From contig JAGKQI010000011.1 of NCBI GenBank assembly GCA_018806915.1, positions 109,040-173,039 on the forward strand: a stretch of 64,000 bases of DNA. Direction: 5' to 3'. A program made the position numbers and the translations under genes. This DNA is from Phytophthora colocasiae. Taxonomy: Eukaryota > Oomycota > Peronosporomycetes > Peronosporales > Peronosporaceae. The notes beneath the pieces are model-generated. The model was given only the letters and a program-made list of their open reading frames with translations, made no database searches and was not told the DNA's origin. This document shows, piece after piece, positions 24,090 to 34,020 of the stretch (the stretch's first letter is position 1; each line of letters starts with the position of its first letter).

Positions 24090-26822
24090 TTACGAAAGAT
24101 AACCAACAACGACAAAGAGTAGGGATTGCGTCGTACCTGAGCTACGGTTGCGAAGTACCTGTACTGGAGGTGCTGGTTTATTGTCGTCTTCAAATTTCAA
24201 TGGATTTTGAGACTTCCACTTTCCATTCGTCTCGTGCATGCTGAAGTTGACGGCTTCTGTTGTGTGGATACTAGGTACTAGTTCCTCCATAGGTTTCCCT
24301 GTTGCAGCGTCCACACTGCGAAGTCTCGAGGCAAAATTTGGTGCAACAACGTGAGTGTGGGTGACGATATCCTGTTGTTCTGGCTCCAATTTCGTCACCA
24401 AAGTCTCGTTGCTGTCATTGTTAGCTGCGTTTGCCTTGGCAATGGCTTCAAGACGCCGATTACTGAGCCAAACACCCCTTTCAAGCCCTCTCCTGGGGTT
24501 ATCATGGCTATTATCTGGTGAATCGGTCGGTACTTGGCGGAAACTCGCATTCCAGTCAAGTGGGTCATTTGCCATTACGATCTGTAGTAGAGGCGAGAAA
24601 GCAGCGTAGCAGTCTTTACCTTCTCTTAACGCGTCCAACATCTTAAACACCTGCTTGGGTAGATCACTCAGCTTGATATCCAGGAAGTGAAGGGTTCGTC
24701 TTCCTTTTCTTCTTCAATATCATTTAAAGAAGTAACTGGTGTTTCAATTGGAGTTTCCGTTGTCTTTAATCGGTTGGAAACCAGTGCTCGAATTGACATA
24801 AGAGCAGCAGCACTAGCAGAATGAACATTGACCGACTGCTTATGGATTTTTCGTAAATCCTCCACTATTTCCAGCAATGCATCCCCCCAATAGTTCTCCA
24901 TCTCCAATTTCGAACAAGCCACCAGCTTTTTCTTACGGAGATGGTCGTACGCAGCTTCACAGATCCGAAGTGCCAAGTTACTGAAAGGGTGACTATGTAG
25001 TACTTCAACCAAAGCTTCGGAACTTAAAGCCAAAAGATCACAAGCTCGAACACTTCGGACAGTGTACGTACTGATCGCACTACCTAATAACCCCTTCTCT
25101 CCGAAGAAATCCCCACGTCGAAGTCCAATTGGTCGAGTGAGAGCAAGAAGAGAGCGACTGTGTAGTTGAAGATGTCCTCGAAGCACGAAATACATGGCAC
25201 GGGCGATACTCCCCTCCACTACGATACATTCATCGGATGGGTACCCTTCGAAGTGCAGATGTTCCACTAACGAATATCTAAACCGTTCCAGTTCATCTAA
25301 ACCTTCCCAACACGTGGGTTCAATGACGTTTTTGATAAACCAGTCTACAGGTTCTTTCGACACGTGCATGACACAAGCAGTTCGGATAGGTTTCGGCATT
25401 TCACCCAAAATCTCTTCGTAATTAACCCCTGCATGGGACGACCATAACGAAGTCATAAAGGCATGTGCTCGAGCTTTGAGCTTCTCACTAACACGTAATC
25501 GAGCCAAATAAATCTCAATCGCGATGTGGTTCTTACGGAAATCCACCTCCAAACCAATGTACGAGATGAAAAGACTGGCTAATTCACCCAAGACGAACGA
25601 CATGGTAATAAGACCCACGAACGAGACGGCGATGTGAAATGCATAGAGAGAAGCTGTTTCCGGTGCTAAATTCCTCGCTTTCTTGACAAATGTTGTAGTT
25701 GCAAAGAAGAGACCACGTAAGAACCGAAGTGTAAGTTGAGAAGGAGAAGGGTCTTCTGGATTCGAGATCACCAGCTCTTGAGACGGAAGCCAAGCGTCCC
25801 ATTCCTCACCAAAACCCACTTCATTCGCCACCGCTAAGTAGGCACAAGCAGCCCAGTAGATTAACAGCAAGTAGAGTAAACAAATGTACCAGAAGCGGGT
25901 GATTTCGTACGTGACGCTGCGTCGATTGAGCTCATCCAAGTAACTCACAACGTTGAAGATTTTTAGACAGCGCAGTAATCGGAACCAAGGGCTACAGTGG
26001 AAATCGGATAGAAACCGGTAGAACGGGATAGCAGCGATGATGTCCCACAACATTCTCTCCTTCTTGTAGGTAGAACGTAAATCTTGTTCGTAAAGTTCCA
26101 TAGAAGCGGGGGATTCCCGAACGTGCCAACTGAACCAGACGTCGATGATAAACACCAACTCGCACATTAACCCAAAGGATTTAACCGCTACCGCCATTGG
26201 GGTAGTGCGGTCGAGATCGTCCATTGCAAGTTGATACGGAGCCAACACAGAGACGTAAAGGATACAAACAACCATGAACCTCAACCAGGCCAAGTGGAAA
26301 GCGCTCTGGACCTCTGTTCCCTCTATCAGACAATGCAGTGGTGTGAGAATGAACCAGTTAACCCATTTGAACACTATTTTCCCCAAATTCGTCGTGTGGC
26401 CATCTCCATGCCTCAATCTCATGATGCAGCTCCTCCTTGATCCGTTCAGCCCGTTGATTCAGAATATCCGCTCTGGAAAGCATTAACCCTGTTGCAGCAT
26501 CCGTTCCTCGTTGTTGCTCCTCACGGGATAATTGCACTAATCGCGTCTGCTCTCGATGGATATTTACGATCCGCATGACCTTCTCTTTCCACTCGGGATA
26601 GCGATCAAACACCAGCTCCAAAGATTCGCGAGATAATTTGTACAGAATACAGGAGGTTTGTGCTTGGATGTGAGCATTGCGTTTGCCATTGGTAAATAAC
26701 CCATTCTCTCCGAAATAACTCCCAGCCGAGATCTCGTTCACTTTCCGGAGCTGTTCGACCACACTATTTCTTTGGATAGAGGGTCCACTGGAGGATTTAC
26801 GAACCCCAAACGCCACAATTCC
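24090..26822 (-). CDS. cyclic-nucleotide-gated-channel-like protein, unit C copy (two frame breaks)
   Basis: It is a membrane cation-channel-like protein. Order along the protein: the end of a cyclic-nucleotide-binding fold (SYFGENGLF, about residue 35), a linker with AERIKEELHH, six hydrophobic segments from FHLAWLRFMVV to SFVGLITMSFVLGEL with an S4-like RLLRCLKIF, a C-linker (ARLRVSEKLKARAHAFM), a second binding fold (RRGDFFGEKGLLGS), then a long polar tail ending VVVGYLS. The C-terminal 584-codon piece (26422-24668) is open. The pieces are separated by a 2 bp loss near 26420 (CTCATGATG against CTCACATGATG in D) and a missing G near 24693. No GYG-type filter is seen between the last two helices. 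The order CNBD-channel-CNBD and the lack of an ATG suggest the 5' part of a tandem multi-module channel is missing. Confidence 0.8.
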
Positions 26823-26920
26823 TGCGGTTCACGTTAGTTGATTCCGTTATCTGACGTAGTTCGCAAACAAGGTCTGAAGTAGTTCGCAAACAGGGCCTCG
26901 GTGCTGAACTCCTATATTTC

Positions 26921-28024
26921 TCAGTCGTATCGCGAGTTGCCGCTGTTGGATCCTGGTCGTCGTGTGATGCCCAGTGACGTGAGAATGAGATCCGTAGCAG
27001 CAGCTTGACTAGCTAGGAGCCGTTTGACCTCTTCCAGTTCCTTGGCTGCAGACTGCTCCACAGCTACAAGTCGCTCCTCGAAAGCTTGGGTCGCAGTTGC
27101 GAATCGCTCAGCCACTCTTACAGCCTCTTGTTGTGCCTGCTCTCGAAGCGCAAGTTCTCGACGCTGTGCATCGATGATTGAGACCAGCGTTGCTCGCTCA
27201 CTGTATCGTTGTCAGTTGATTACGTCGGTAAAAGCATCAAGAAGAGTTCAACGTACCTTTCCCAAGCCTCCTCTTCCTTTGACGTGTGAACGTCACAAGC
27301 CGCATGCGTGCATCGAGGAGACTTACTTGACCTTGAAGTCTGTGCTTTTGCCTTAGACTTTCCTGGTTTCTTTAACTTAACTTGTTCCACTGCAGGAATC
27401 TGTCGAGTAGGCGATTCGATCGTGCTTTGCCGTGGTTTCTGCAGATATTTTCACAGTCAGCAAGGGTTTACAGATCCAACCACTTTGTCTCACCCAATTC
27501 GTCGTACTAAGTGTAAAAGGCTCGACCGTCGTGACCTTGTTGTAGTCCTTGGTCAGTTGCACCCTGCCAATCTGCATCACAACCGTATTAAAAGCTGTAG
27601 CCACCCAAGCCTTAACTTCCGAATTGCAGTCAGTCGCTCGTACTTCTGCTGCGCTTCAACTACATGTTCCCGAGCACGTTCTTGTCGTGCCAGGTGCATC
27701 TGGATGGAGCTTTCTTGCGACTCAGTTGGGTGCAGCAGAGCCGCCTCCGTCTCAGAAGCAGTGGCCATAGTAAAGCGATTTCCATGTGCTTCTTCCTCTT
27801 CAGCAGCGAACTCCTCTGCTCGCAACGACCTTGAATTCGTCTATAGAAATTCCATTTAGCCGAACCTTCAGTAAAAAAAAAATCCGGTTAAAAAGATGCA
27901 TCACCTTGGGTGAAAACGTGCACTCGTTATCCTGCTGCAGTCGCAGCTCCTGTGATTTACTCGCCAGCTTGCGCTGTCCGTGCAGCTTCCAGGCCAACTG
28001 CTTGTCGTAGATGGCGCTGTCCAT
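26921..28024 (-). CDS. coiled-coil hypothetical protein, unit C copy
   Basis: It is read leftward from the ATG complement at 28022-28024 (MDSAIYDKQLAWKLHGQRK) to the stop at 26921. I do not recognise the family. The pieces run: a basic start with ECTFSPK at about residue 36; a charged EEFAAEEEEAHGN stretch; a helical REHVVEAQQKYERL segment; a linker; and a heptad-like C-terminal part (AERFATATQAFEERLVAVEQSAAKEL is split by nothing) ending SGNSRYD. They lie in different frames (around 27800-27825, 27580-27600, 27380 and 27200), so short introns or frame breaks must separate them, and I cannot fix the exon ends. It is divergently arranged with bZIP1 across about 410 bp. A cytoskeletal or scaffold role would be a guess. 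Confidence 0.5.
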
Positions 28025-28054
28025 TTGTGCCTCTTCAATACAGTGTACCAATAA

Positions 28055-28160
28055 GCTTAATTTTATTTAAGCTCAAATTAAGACAATTTTATTTAAGCTC
28101 ACTGAGTTGGTAAAACTAATTAAGGCTTAATTTTATTTAAGCTCACTGAGTTGGTTGGGG
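28055..28160. repeat. three AATTTTATTTAAGCTC direct repeats, unit C
   Basis: Three copies of the 16 bp word lie in the divergent gap upstream of both the coiled-coil gene and bZIP1. The last two continue with CACTGAGTTGGT, making a 28 bp direct repeat. Further down, GTCGTTARCCTGTGTAATGC is repeated twice just before the bZIP1 ATG (about 28384-28438). Confidence 0.75.
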
Positions 28161-28434
28161 TAAACATCACACCCGTCTAGCGCGCTCAATACAGCGAAAG
28201 GAGAGGCGTAACTTGGCATACGTTTAGAAGGCATCTTTACCAACATATCTGAATTGTGCCACAGCGGCGGAGTGCTTGTAGCGAGCGCACCACCACGATA
28301 AAGCACTGGATACGAGCTTATTTTTGCGGTGGTTGGCGTTCTTTCACCAACCACCACGGCATCGCTCGCTGAAAATTACGTCAGTCGTTAGCCTGTGTAA
28401 TGCAGAGTCGCTTCATCTGTCGTTAACCTGTGTA

Positions 28435-29811
28435 ATGCCGATTCGCTTGCCTCCGCTCGTGCCGCCGCCGCCACTGCGAGCGCCTGTAGCACGCGCTACC
28501 ACTGCAGATTCCTCACCGGCATCACCGTCTTCTTCACCCAGTACGATGACGACTGCTGCGGACCAGAGACGCCGACAGACGTCTGCAAAGCAGCGAGTAA
28601 CGCTGGACGACGTAGAGCGCCACATTATGCAGATTTCACCGCACTTACCGTCAGATACCAAGTGCCGCATGGCCAAGGCGCAGCTCAAGCGTCTCAAGCA
28701 CTGCGAGATCGTGCGCCAGTCGCGCGTACGCAAGAAGGTGAGGACATGGATGCTATACTGTCATTGACATGATAACTTTTTATAAACCTATATATGACTG
28801 GTTAAACAGAACGAGCGTAAAGGACTACGCCAGGTAAATGACGAGCTGGAAACAGAGCTGAACAATATGCTGACGACCTACAGACGCCAACACGACTGGA
28901 TGCAGTTCGACGAACGCAGTCTACGCGATGTTCTGTTCAAAAAGTTTGTGCATTCGATCTACGAGGTGCGCGGACTCCGCAGAGAAAGCTCGGAGCTCAA
29001 AGACCAGATCCTCATCTACGACGCACTGGGAGAGCAGATGCAACGGCTTCAGGAAGACTTTACAATTCCGAGACAACTTGGCTCGAGAACGTCCATCGGC
29101 ACAGTCCACTTCCAGGAACTCTCGGTGGAAGAAGCTAGAGATATCATGATCGATTCGCACCGGCAAGCAACATCATTCTTCGAAACGATGCAGAAGGTGG
29201 AGGCTGGAGAGGAGGAGAAGACGATGGGTTGGACGCAGCACCAACGGATCACACAGGACGGAAGAGTGCAGTTCAACTTTACAAAGAGGATTGAGACCAT
29301 TGGGACGGAGGAGCTGGTGCACAAGAGCTGGGAAATGTACTGCGACTTTGGACTGTATCACGGCATCTATTCGTCCGTGCAGAAGCTCGAGATTCTACAG
29401 AAAATCAATGACAACACGCTGTTGATCCGCCGAGACCTACAGGAAGGAGCTCAGCACCAATATTCCGCACAGTCTTCCTGCTGTTCCGGATACGACTGCC
29501 GAATGGATACCTCATCTGTTTCCAGATCGCACAACCCCGCGGTGTGCGTCGAGGACGACGACGACCCGAATGTGCAGTGGATGGAAATGTTTTACTGGCT
29601 TATGATCACGGACCCACCCCAAGAGGATGCAGAACAGGGAGTTGTTGGGCCTCAAAGACCTCCCGTGCGAGGTTGTGATGTCACATTTGGGGCAATCTCA
29701 CTCAACGGCCGAAGCAGAAAGCACGCCACGATTTGGAAGTACCAGATCGCGATGGCTCTACTCCGTTGGGAGAGTAACACTGCTGCGCCATTGTTCGCGC
29801 TGTATGGATAG
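28435..29811 (+). CDS. bZIP-type regulator bZIP1, unit C copy (locally garbled)
   Basis: It has the same gene structure as the unit D copy: exon 1 28435-28737, a 72 bp GT-AG intron 28738-28809, and exon 2 28810-29811. The total length is equal to D (434 residues). Compared with D it has two pairs of compensating single-base indels. One lost G near 29451 and one gained C near 29521 replace about 23 residues, including the conserved VFLLFRIRLPNGYLICF core, with unrelated sequence. A lost G near 29692 and a gained A near 29700 change three residues. The frame survives, but the conserved domain is damaged or mis-sequenced. The gene is convergent with the CRN-like body. Confidence 0.8.
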
Positions 29812-30077
29812 TGCTAATTTCTCTAATATTTATCCAAAACTGTATAGGACGAACTTAGTAGTAGGTAGCCATTATTGCGCCATGTTGGCTACGATTGTAT
29901 TGCCTATCAGTCCCTGCTATTTTGTATAATATTTAGTTGGACTCCACTCTAGAAACTCTTAAGCGCTATGGACGATCAGAGATACCTTTCGATGCCATGA
30001 TTAAGCAGATGAGTGCAAGTAAGAAGATCTCAATTAGCAAAAGGATTGCAACGCTTGGACGATCATATGGAAGATAT

Positions 30078-30960
30078 TTATTGCAGCATCGTGTAAATTT
30101 TCCCGACGATTTCTTTTAATCCTTCAAAAGTCGGTATGGTATCGGTGAGTGGAAGAGTACACTCTTGCTGTCGGACCCTCTCGTCTTCACTGATCAAGAA
30201 CTTCCACTCGAGAAAATTAGTCACAATGCCATACACCACAGATAGTTCTTCGACATCAGCAACAACTTCCAGCCCCGTCACATTCTGAACCAGTCCTTGC
30301 AGCATATCTTCACGCTTTGCTTGGACAAGTGAAAGTCTCTTGGTGCCACGCTGGAGCACGAACTCGAATCGACCTTTCAGGAGCACGTTCTTCCCAACCA
30401 CGTCTTCTTTGACTAATATGCGGACGTTCTTGAGTAGACGACTAACAGTTTCAAGGATCGGGGCGATAAAAAGCAATCTCTTGGCTTCTTTCCCATCCCA
30501 GAGTTGTCCATAGAGTTCCCGCATGTCAACAATACGAGCGAGGAGTAGCTCGATCTCAGCATCAGGAATATCGCTGGGCTGAAGGTCGTAAGAATCGTCG
30601 AAGTTGTAAATAGGTTTGATATCTTCCTAACAAAGACTCGAATAGTCCGCAGTCTTGTCGACATCGTGTTTTTTCCGCTTTTTGTGTGTTTTTCTTCGCG
30701 TTTGTCTTCTGGTTCACCTCTTGATTCTTCTGACGAATCATTGCATTGATTGCAGCCCATCGCTTAAGACGTTCGGAGTGACGGTATATTGTAGTTGGTG
30801 GTGCCACGCCGAGAGCCATGGCTGGGGAGCGGTCGTTTTCTTGCTTCGGAACTACCACCAGCACGTGGATAGCCTTCTTCGTCGGAGCACCTCCAAACAC
30901 GTCGCCAATCTCTTCCGCTGGGTCGATTTCTCCGTCCAGCAGCCCCTTTACGTGATCAGG
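30078..30960 (-). CDS. CRN-like effector body (DWL tail and PD-(D/E)XK-like C-terminus), unit C
   Basis: It is read leftward. The upstream part ends a DWL-type domain with the CRN hallmark IHVLVVVP (about 30865). The C-terminal part (30524-30078) has the [21 protein letters not shown] pattern of the restriction-endonuclease-like domain found in many CRN C-termini, followed by [13 protein letters not shown]. In that family the last acidic residue of the core is usually E (VEAK); here it is Q (VQAK), which would weaken or abolish metal-dependent nuclease activity. The two parts are separated by a poly-A frame difference near 30690 and an in-frame TAG near 30629, so the body is broken as read. 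No ATG or header precedes it on this strand; the LFLAK header starts at 30961 on the opposite strand. CRNs act inside host cells. Confidence 0.65.
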
Positions 30961-31146
30961 ATGCTTTTCAGTGCGATCGTTGGTGCGGCGGGCAGCGCGT
31001 TCTCGGTGAGGGTAGATATAAGCGACACGGTGGGCGACTTGAAGAAGGTAATCAAGGTGGAAAATGCAAGAACTATTACGTGTGGCGCCAAAGACCTGCA
31101 GCTCTTCCTGGCGGCGCGTGACTGCCGTCGAACGATGCTGGTGTGA
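30961..31146 (+). CDS. CRN LFLAK header module (orphan), unit C
   Basis: The 61-codon frame [14 protein letters not shown] ... DLQLFLAA matches the CRN header and differs from the unit B copy by one residue near the end (M for L). It stops at 31144-31146 before any DWL domain. The ATG touches the end of the oppositely oriented CRN body. An expressed product would be a header alone. It is conserved as an open frame in units B and C, but broken in A and D. Confidence 0.65.
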   Translation: MLFSAIVGAAGSAFSVRVDISDTVGDLKKVIKVENARTITCGAKDLQLFLAARDCRRTMLV

Positions 31147-31414
31147 GGAGAATTTACGAGCGTATTTAAGGTGTACGTGTTTGAAAGAACCAGATTACTT
31201 TAATGTCTATTCCCAATGGTCTGCTCAATTCCAAATTTTGAAGGATCAGTTGATGTGAAGGAGCAGCACGACGGTAGTCATCTTTTGTCACCTGGGACCT
31301 CAGAGTTTACGCGAACCAGGCGGCGTATGACCAGCCAACCGCTACAAGTGAACTCGGCGATCGAGTATGGCGAGATGGATGTTATACTTTAATGGTTTTT
31401 TTCTTGATTAGCCA

Positions 31415-31418
31415 TTAA
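31415..31418. other. empty piggyBac target site (TTAA), unit C
   Basis: GATTAGCCATTAAAGTGATCGG here corresponds to both flanks of the 4281 bp element in unit B joined at a single TTAA. This is the pre-insertion, or precisely excised, state. Confidence 0.9.
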
Positions 31419-31708
31419 AGTGATCGGGTTCTTTTAAATACATGTAAGATTTTCTTTCAGACGAAATGAAGTCGCTGTCTGATCGGACTACGGGTTTCCA
31501 GACCAAGAAGATACTGACGATGAGGACTGCGTTCCTGACGACGAGGATCGTCGACATCTCAAGAATGAGCCTTGTCTTCTTCGCTCACTTGTACGTTGCG
31601 TTTGTAGTTTGAGTTGGCGTTTTGAGTGTGACTGATGTGCCATGACAGGACGAGTCTGTGCGTCACTCGCCGGCAGTTATTTTTTACTTTCCGTAATTTA
31701 CCATCTAG

Positions 31709-31942
31709 ACCTTCTTTCGGACCAGGTGCTACCTGTGGTACCTACGTATTGCGAACCAGTCGTCGTACAGGATGTTTATTTACCAGCATGCGGATGAGCT
31801 TAACTGTGACCGGAAAACTATCACGCTACTGATCCAACAGTTAGGCTTTGACTGCCGATTGATCTCCATTCGGAACGAATGCCCCAAATTTGGGTTGCCC
31901 ATCAGTCAAGGTAGAACAGTCTATCTACAGCTATTGAATTAG
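31709..31942 (+). CDS. 3' exon of an unrecognised gene, weakly methyltransferase-like, unit C
   Basis: After a good splice acceptor (CCATCTAG) the sequence is open for 77 codons to a TAG. It reads RCYLWYLRIANQSSYRMFIY, then TLLIQQLGFDCRLISI, and FGLPISQGRTVYLQLLN at the end. The LGF...FGLPxxxGR spacing faintly resembles the C5-cytosine methyltransferase stretch before and around the GxPxxRxR motif. This is only a suggestion. I could not find the upstream exon. The same exon is kept in unit D (56810-57043), and its last 36 codons are fused in frame to ABCA2. Confidence 0.35.
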   Translation, partial: TFFRTRCYLWYLRIANQSSYRMFIYQHADELNCDRKTITLLIQQLGFDCRLISIRNECPKFGLPISQGRTVYLQLLN

Positions 31943-32192
31943 CTTGAGATCGTTGCAGGTTAGTCCAAAGAGTTGTCCACCTATCTAGTTAATCAAATTT
32001 CTTCTACGTATTTTTTGGATGTTGGGCTCGACCGTCAAACTATAAAGCAATAGATAGTATTATCTTCTCTTATGATTTCTTATTCCTGATTGGTGCCACC
32101 AACTATCTTTTAGATCTCAAGCTATGAGTTCTGCGATATGGTTAGATAGGAACTTGTCGAAGCGTAGTTGCTACACTGGATGGATAGTGAGT

Positions 32193-32296
32193 TCACGCTG
32201 GATTCTTACGCTTGGCTAAGTACTTCGAGATAGATCTCTCCTCACGGTGCCATTCAACATGAGCAGTCAATGCACCAGGCAATCGGAATCGCTTGT
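32193..32296 (-). pseudogene. 3' remnant of Uma2-C2H2 gene at the unit C boundary
   Basis: The last 34 codons of the Uma2-C2H2 gene (second half of the finger, GALTAHVEWH, to the KRKNPA end) are present, then similarity stops abruptly after CGCTTGT at 32296. The sequence beyond is the 5' part of bZIP2. This is a repeat-unit breakpoint. Confidence 0.85.
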
Positions 32297-32321
32297 CGAG
32301 AAGCTCTGTGCCTCCTATTTG

Positions 32322-34020
32322 ATGCAGGTGGCGACGCCCAAGCACGCGAACATGCTCGCTCCCAGCGGCGCTGGAGCTTCTATGGCTCCACCCACACACT
32401 GGAGCGCTGACGACCAAGCTCTTCTGGACATTCTACTGCTCACGGAGCCTGAGACGGGCGATGGAGCAGCAATTCTGGACATGGTGGAGGCCTTTACCGC
32501 ATCAACGCCACAAGCCCCGCAGGAAGTGCTGCCGGCCTCTCCCGTGATGACAGAGACGAAAGTAGGGAAAGAATCGCCTAAGGGGAAACTCTCAGCCATG
32601 GAGAGACGCGCCAGACACCGAGAGGTGGTGAAGCGCGCTTATCATCGCAACAAGGTCAGAAGATGGAGTTTTATGAGGATGTTAGGGACGGAAGATGATA
32701 CTAATGATGATCAACTTTTGTCATTTTTATTTACTTTAGGCGGCGCTCAAGACTCTGCGGGACACAGTGAAGGAGCTCGAGCAGCAGTTGGAGAAGCTGT
32801 CGATGAACAAACAAAAACAAGAGAATCCGCCTCAAGCCAAAGATACAAACGAAATTCAGAGAAGATATGCACTGCTGACGAACGAGCAGGAGGAGCTGGG
32901 CAACGAAGCAGCCAGATTACGACTGCTGCTCAACTACAGACAGCAGTTCGCCACTAACATGGTGGCAATGGCCCAACGAGCGGCCTCCATCTCGTCCGAC
33001 GAGTCCGACAACTCAGATACAGACTCTGACACAGCTACAACGTCGTCCACAGCTTCGCTGCCCACGAACTCTCCGTCAGCGTCTCCCATGTACTTGGATG
33101 CAGCCTCGCCTCTGGCGGCACACGGCAGTGATTGCGATATCTCCCCACTGAGCTCAATACAGAAGACTAAGACGCCGTTCTACAATGAACCGCGCCCTAC
33201 GTTCGTGGGAGCGACTATCACAGGAAAGACGCCGCTGGCCGTGGCTATGCGGAAGCAGTTGGGCTACAAACCGCTCAGTTTCACTGAGTCTACGACGCTC
33301 GTGAACGAGATCTACCGCTCCATTCTATCCTTCTCACTCAGTGGCAGAGCAATTAGCACGGGAGCTAACATCATGGGCTGGGAGGACAAGCGGCTGCTGG
33401 ATGAAACGAGCCTCAAGTTCTCGCTGCGCAAACGCTTCCCTGGACAGAATGCGATGCAGTTGATGACAAGTACGTGGCAGTGCTTTTCGGACCCGGACTG
33501 CACAGAGACCAAGTTCCGGGGCCTCATGACGCTCCGCATCTTGCAGCGCGTGAACGATGACACGATTGTGGCTTTGCGTGAGTCTTGGAGTGAAGACGGC
33601 ACCAAACTCTACCGATGCGTGTATTTATTGTTCCGTGTGCGCACTCGGAAGGGCTTCATCATCTGTGTGCAGTCGGTGTCGCCCGAGCGGGTAACAGATC
33701 CGACATTGAGCTCCATCAGCCGCGATGGCAAACCTGTTAAGTGGACGGAGTTGTCAGGCTGGTTCGTCTTCGAGCCTACTGTGGATGGAGAAAACAGCGA
33801 TCTATTCTACCAGGAAGGTGCACAGGTCGAATACGGCGGTTGCATGGACTACGGCGACCACGAATCGATCCCGACCCTCGCCATGAACACGCTGTCTATC
33901 GTGTCCTTGAGTAGTTTCTGTAGCTCTGCTTCGGGAATGTCCGGCACCGCTAGTTCCTTCCATCGCGAACGAAAGCGTCGCGCACGTTGGTTGGGTCTGG
34001 AGTTAATAGGAACTCCATGA
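32322..34020 (+). CDS. bZIP-type regulator bZIP2 with oomycete C-terminal domain
   Basis: Exon 1 is 32322-32654 and exon 2 is 32740-34020, with an 85 bp GT-AG intron (32655-32739) lying inside the basic region; 537 residues. A basic stretch (ERRARHREVVKRAYHRNK, about residues 94-111) runs into a leucine-type coiled coil (LRDTVKELEQQLEKL). A Ser/Asp/Thr-rich linker follows, then a C-terminal domain with YLLFRVRTRKGFIICVQS that is shared with bZIP1. This domain architecture is common in oomycete bZIP proteins, including those annotated as mating-specific M96-like. It likely acts as a nuclear transcription regulator. The start is the first ATG after the repeat breakpoint; an open frame reaches back into the antisense Uma2 remnant but is not used. 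Its last 57 codons overlap the opposite-strand gene. Confidence 0.8.

Noticed and set aside
26840..26900. Imperfect 22 bp direct repeat (GTAGTTCGCAAACARGG) upstream of the channel gene
   Set aside because: Only two copies, also present in the other units. It could be a trivial local duplication with no clear function.
31635..31832. 65-codon plus-strand frame repeated at 56736
   Set aside because: It crosses a good splice acceptor and a different frame through the same DNA is more protein-like (31709-31942).
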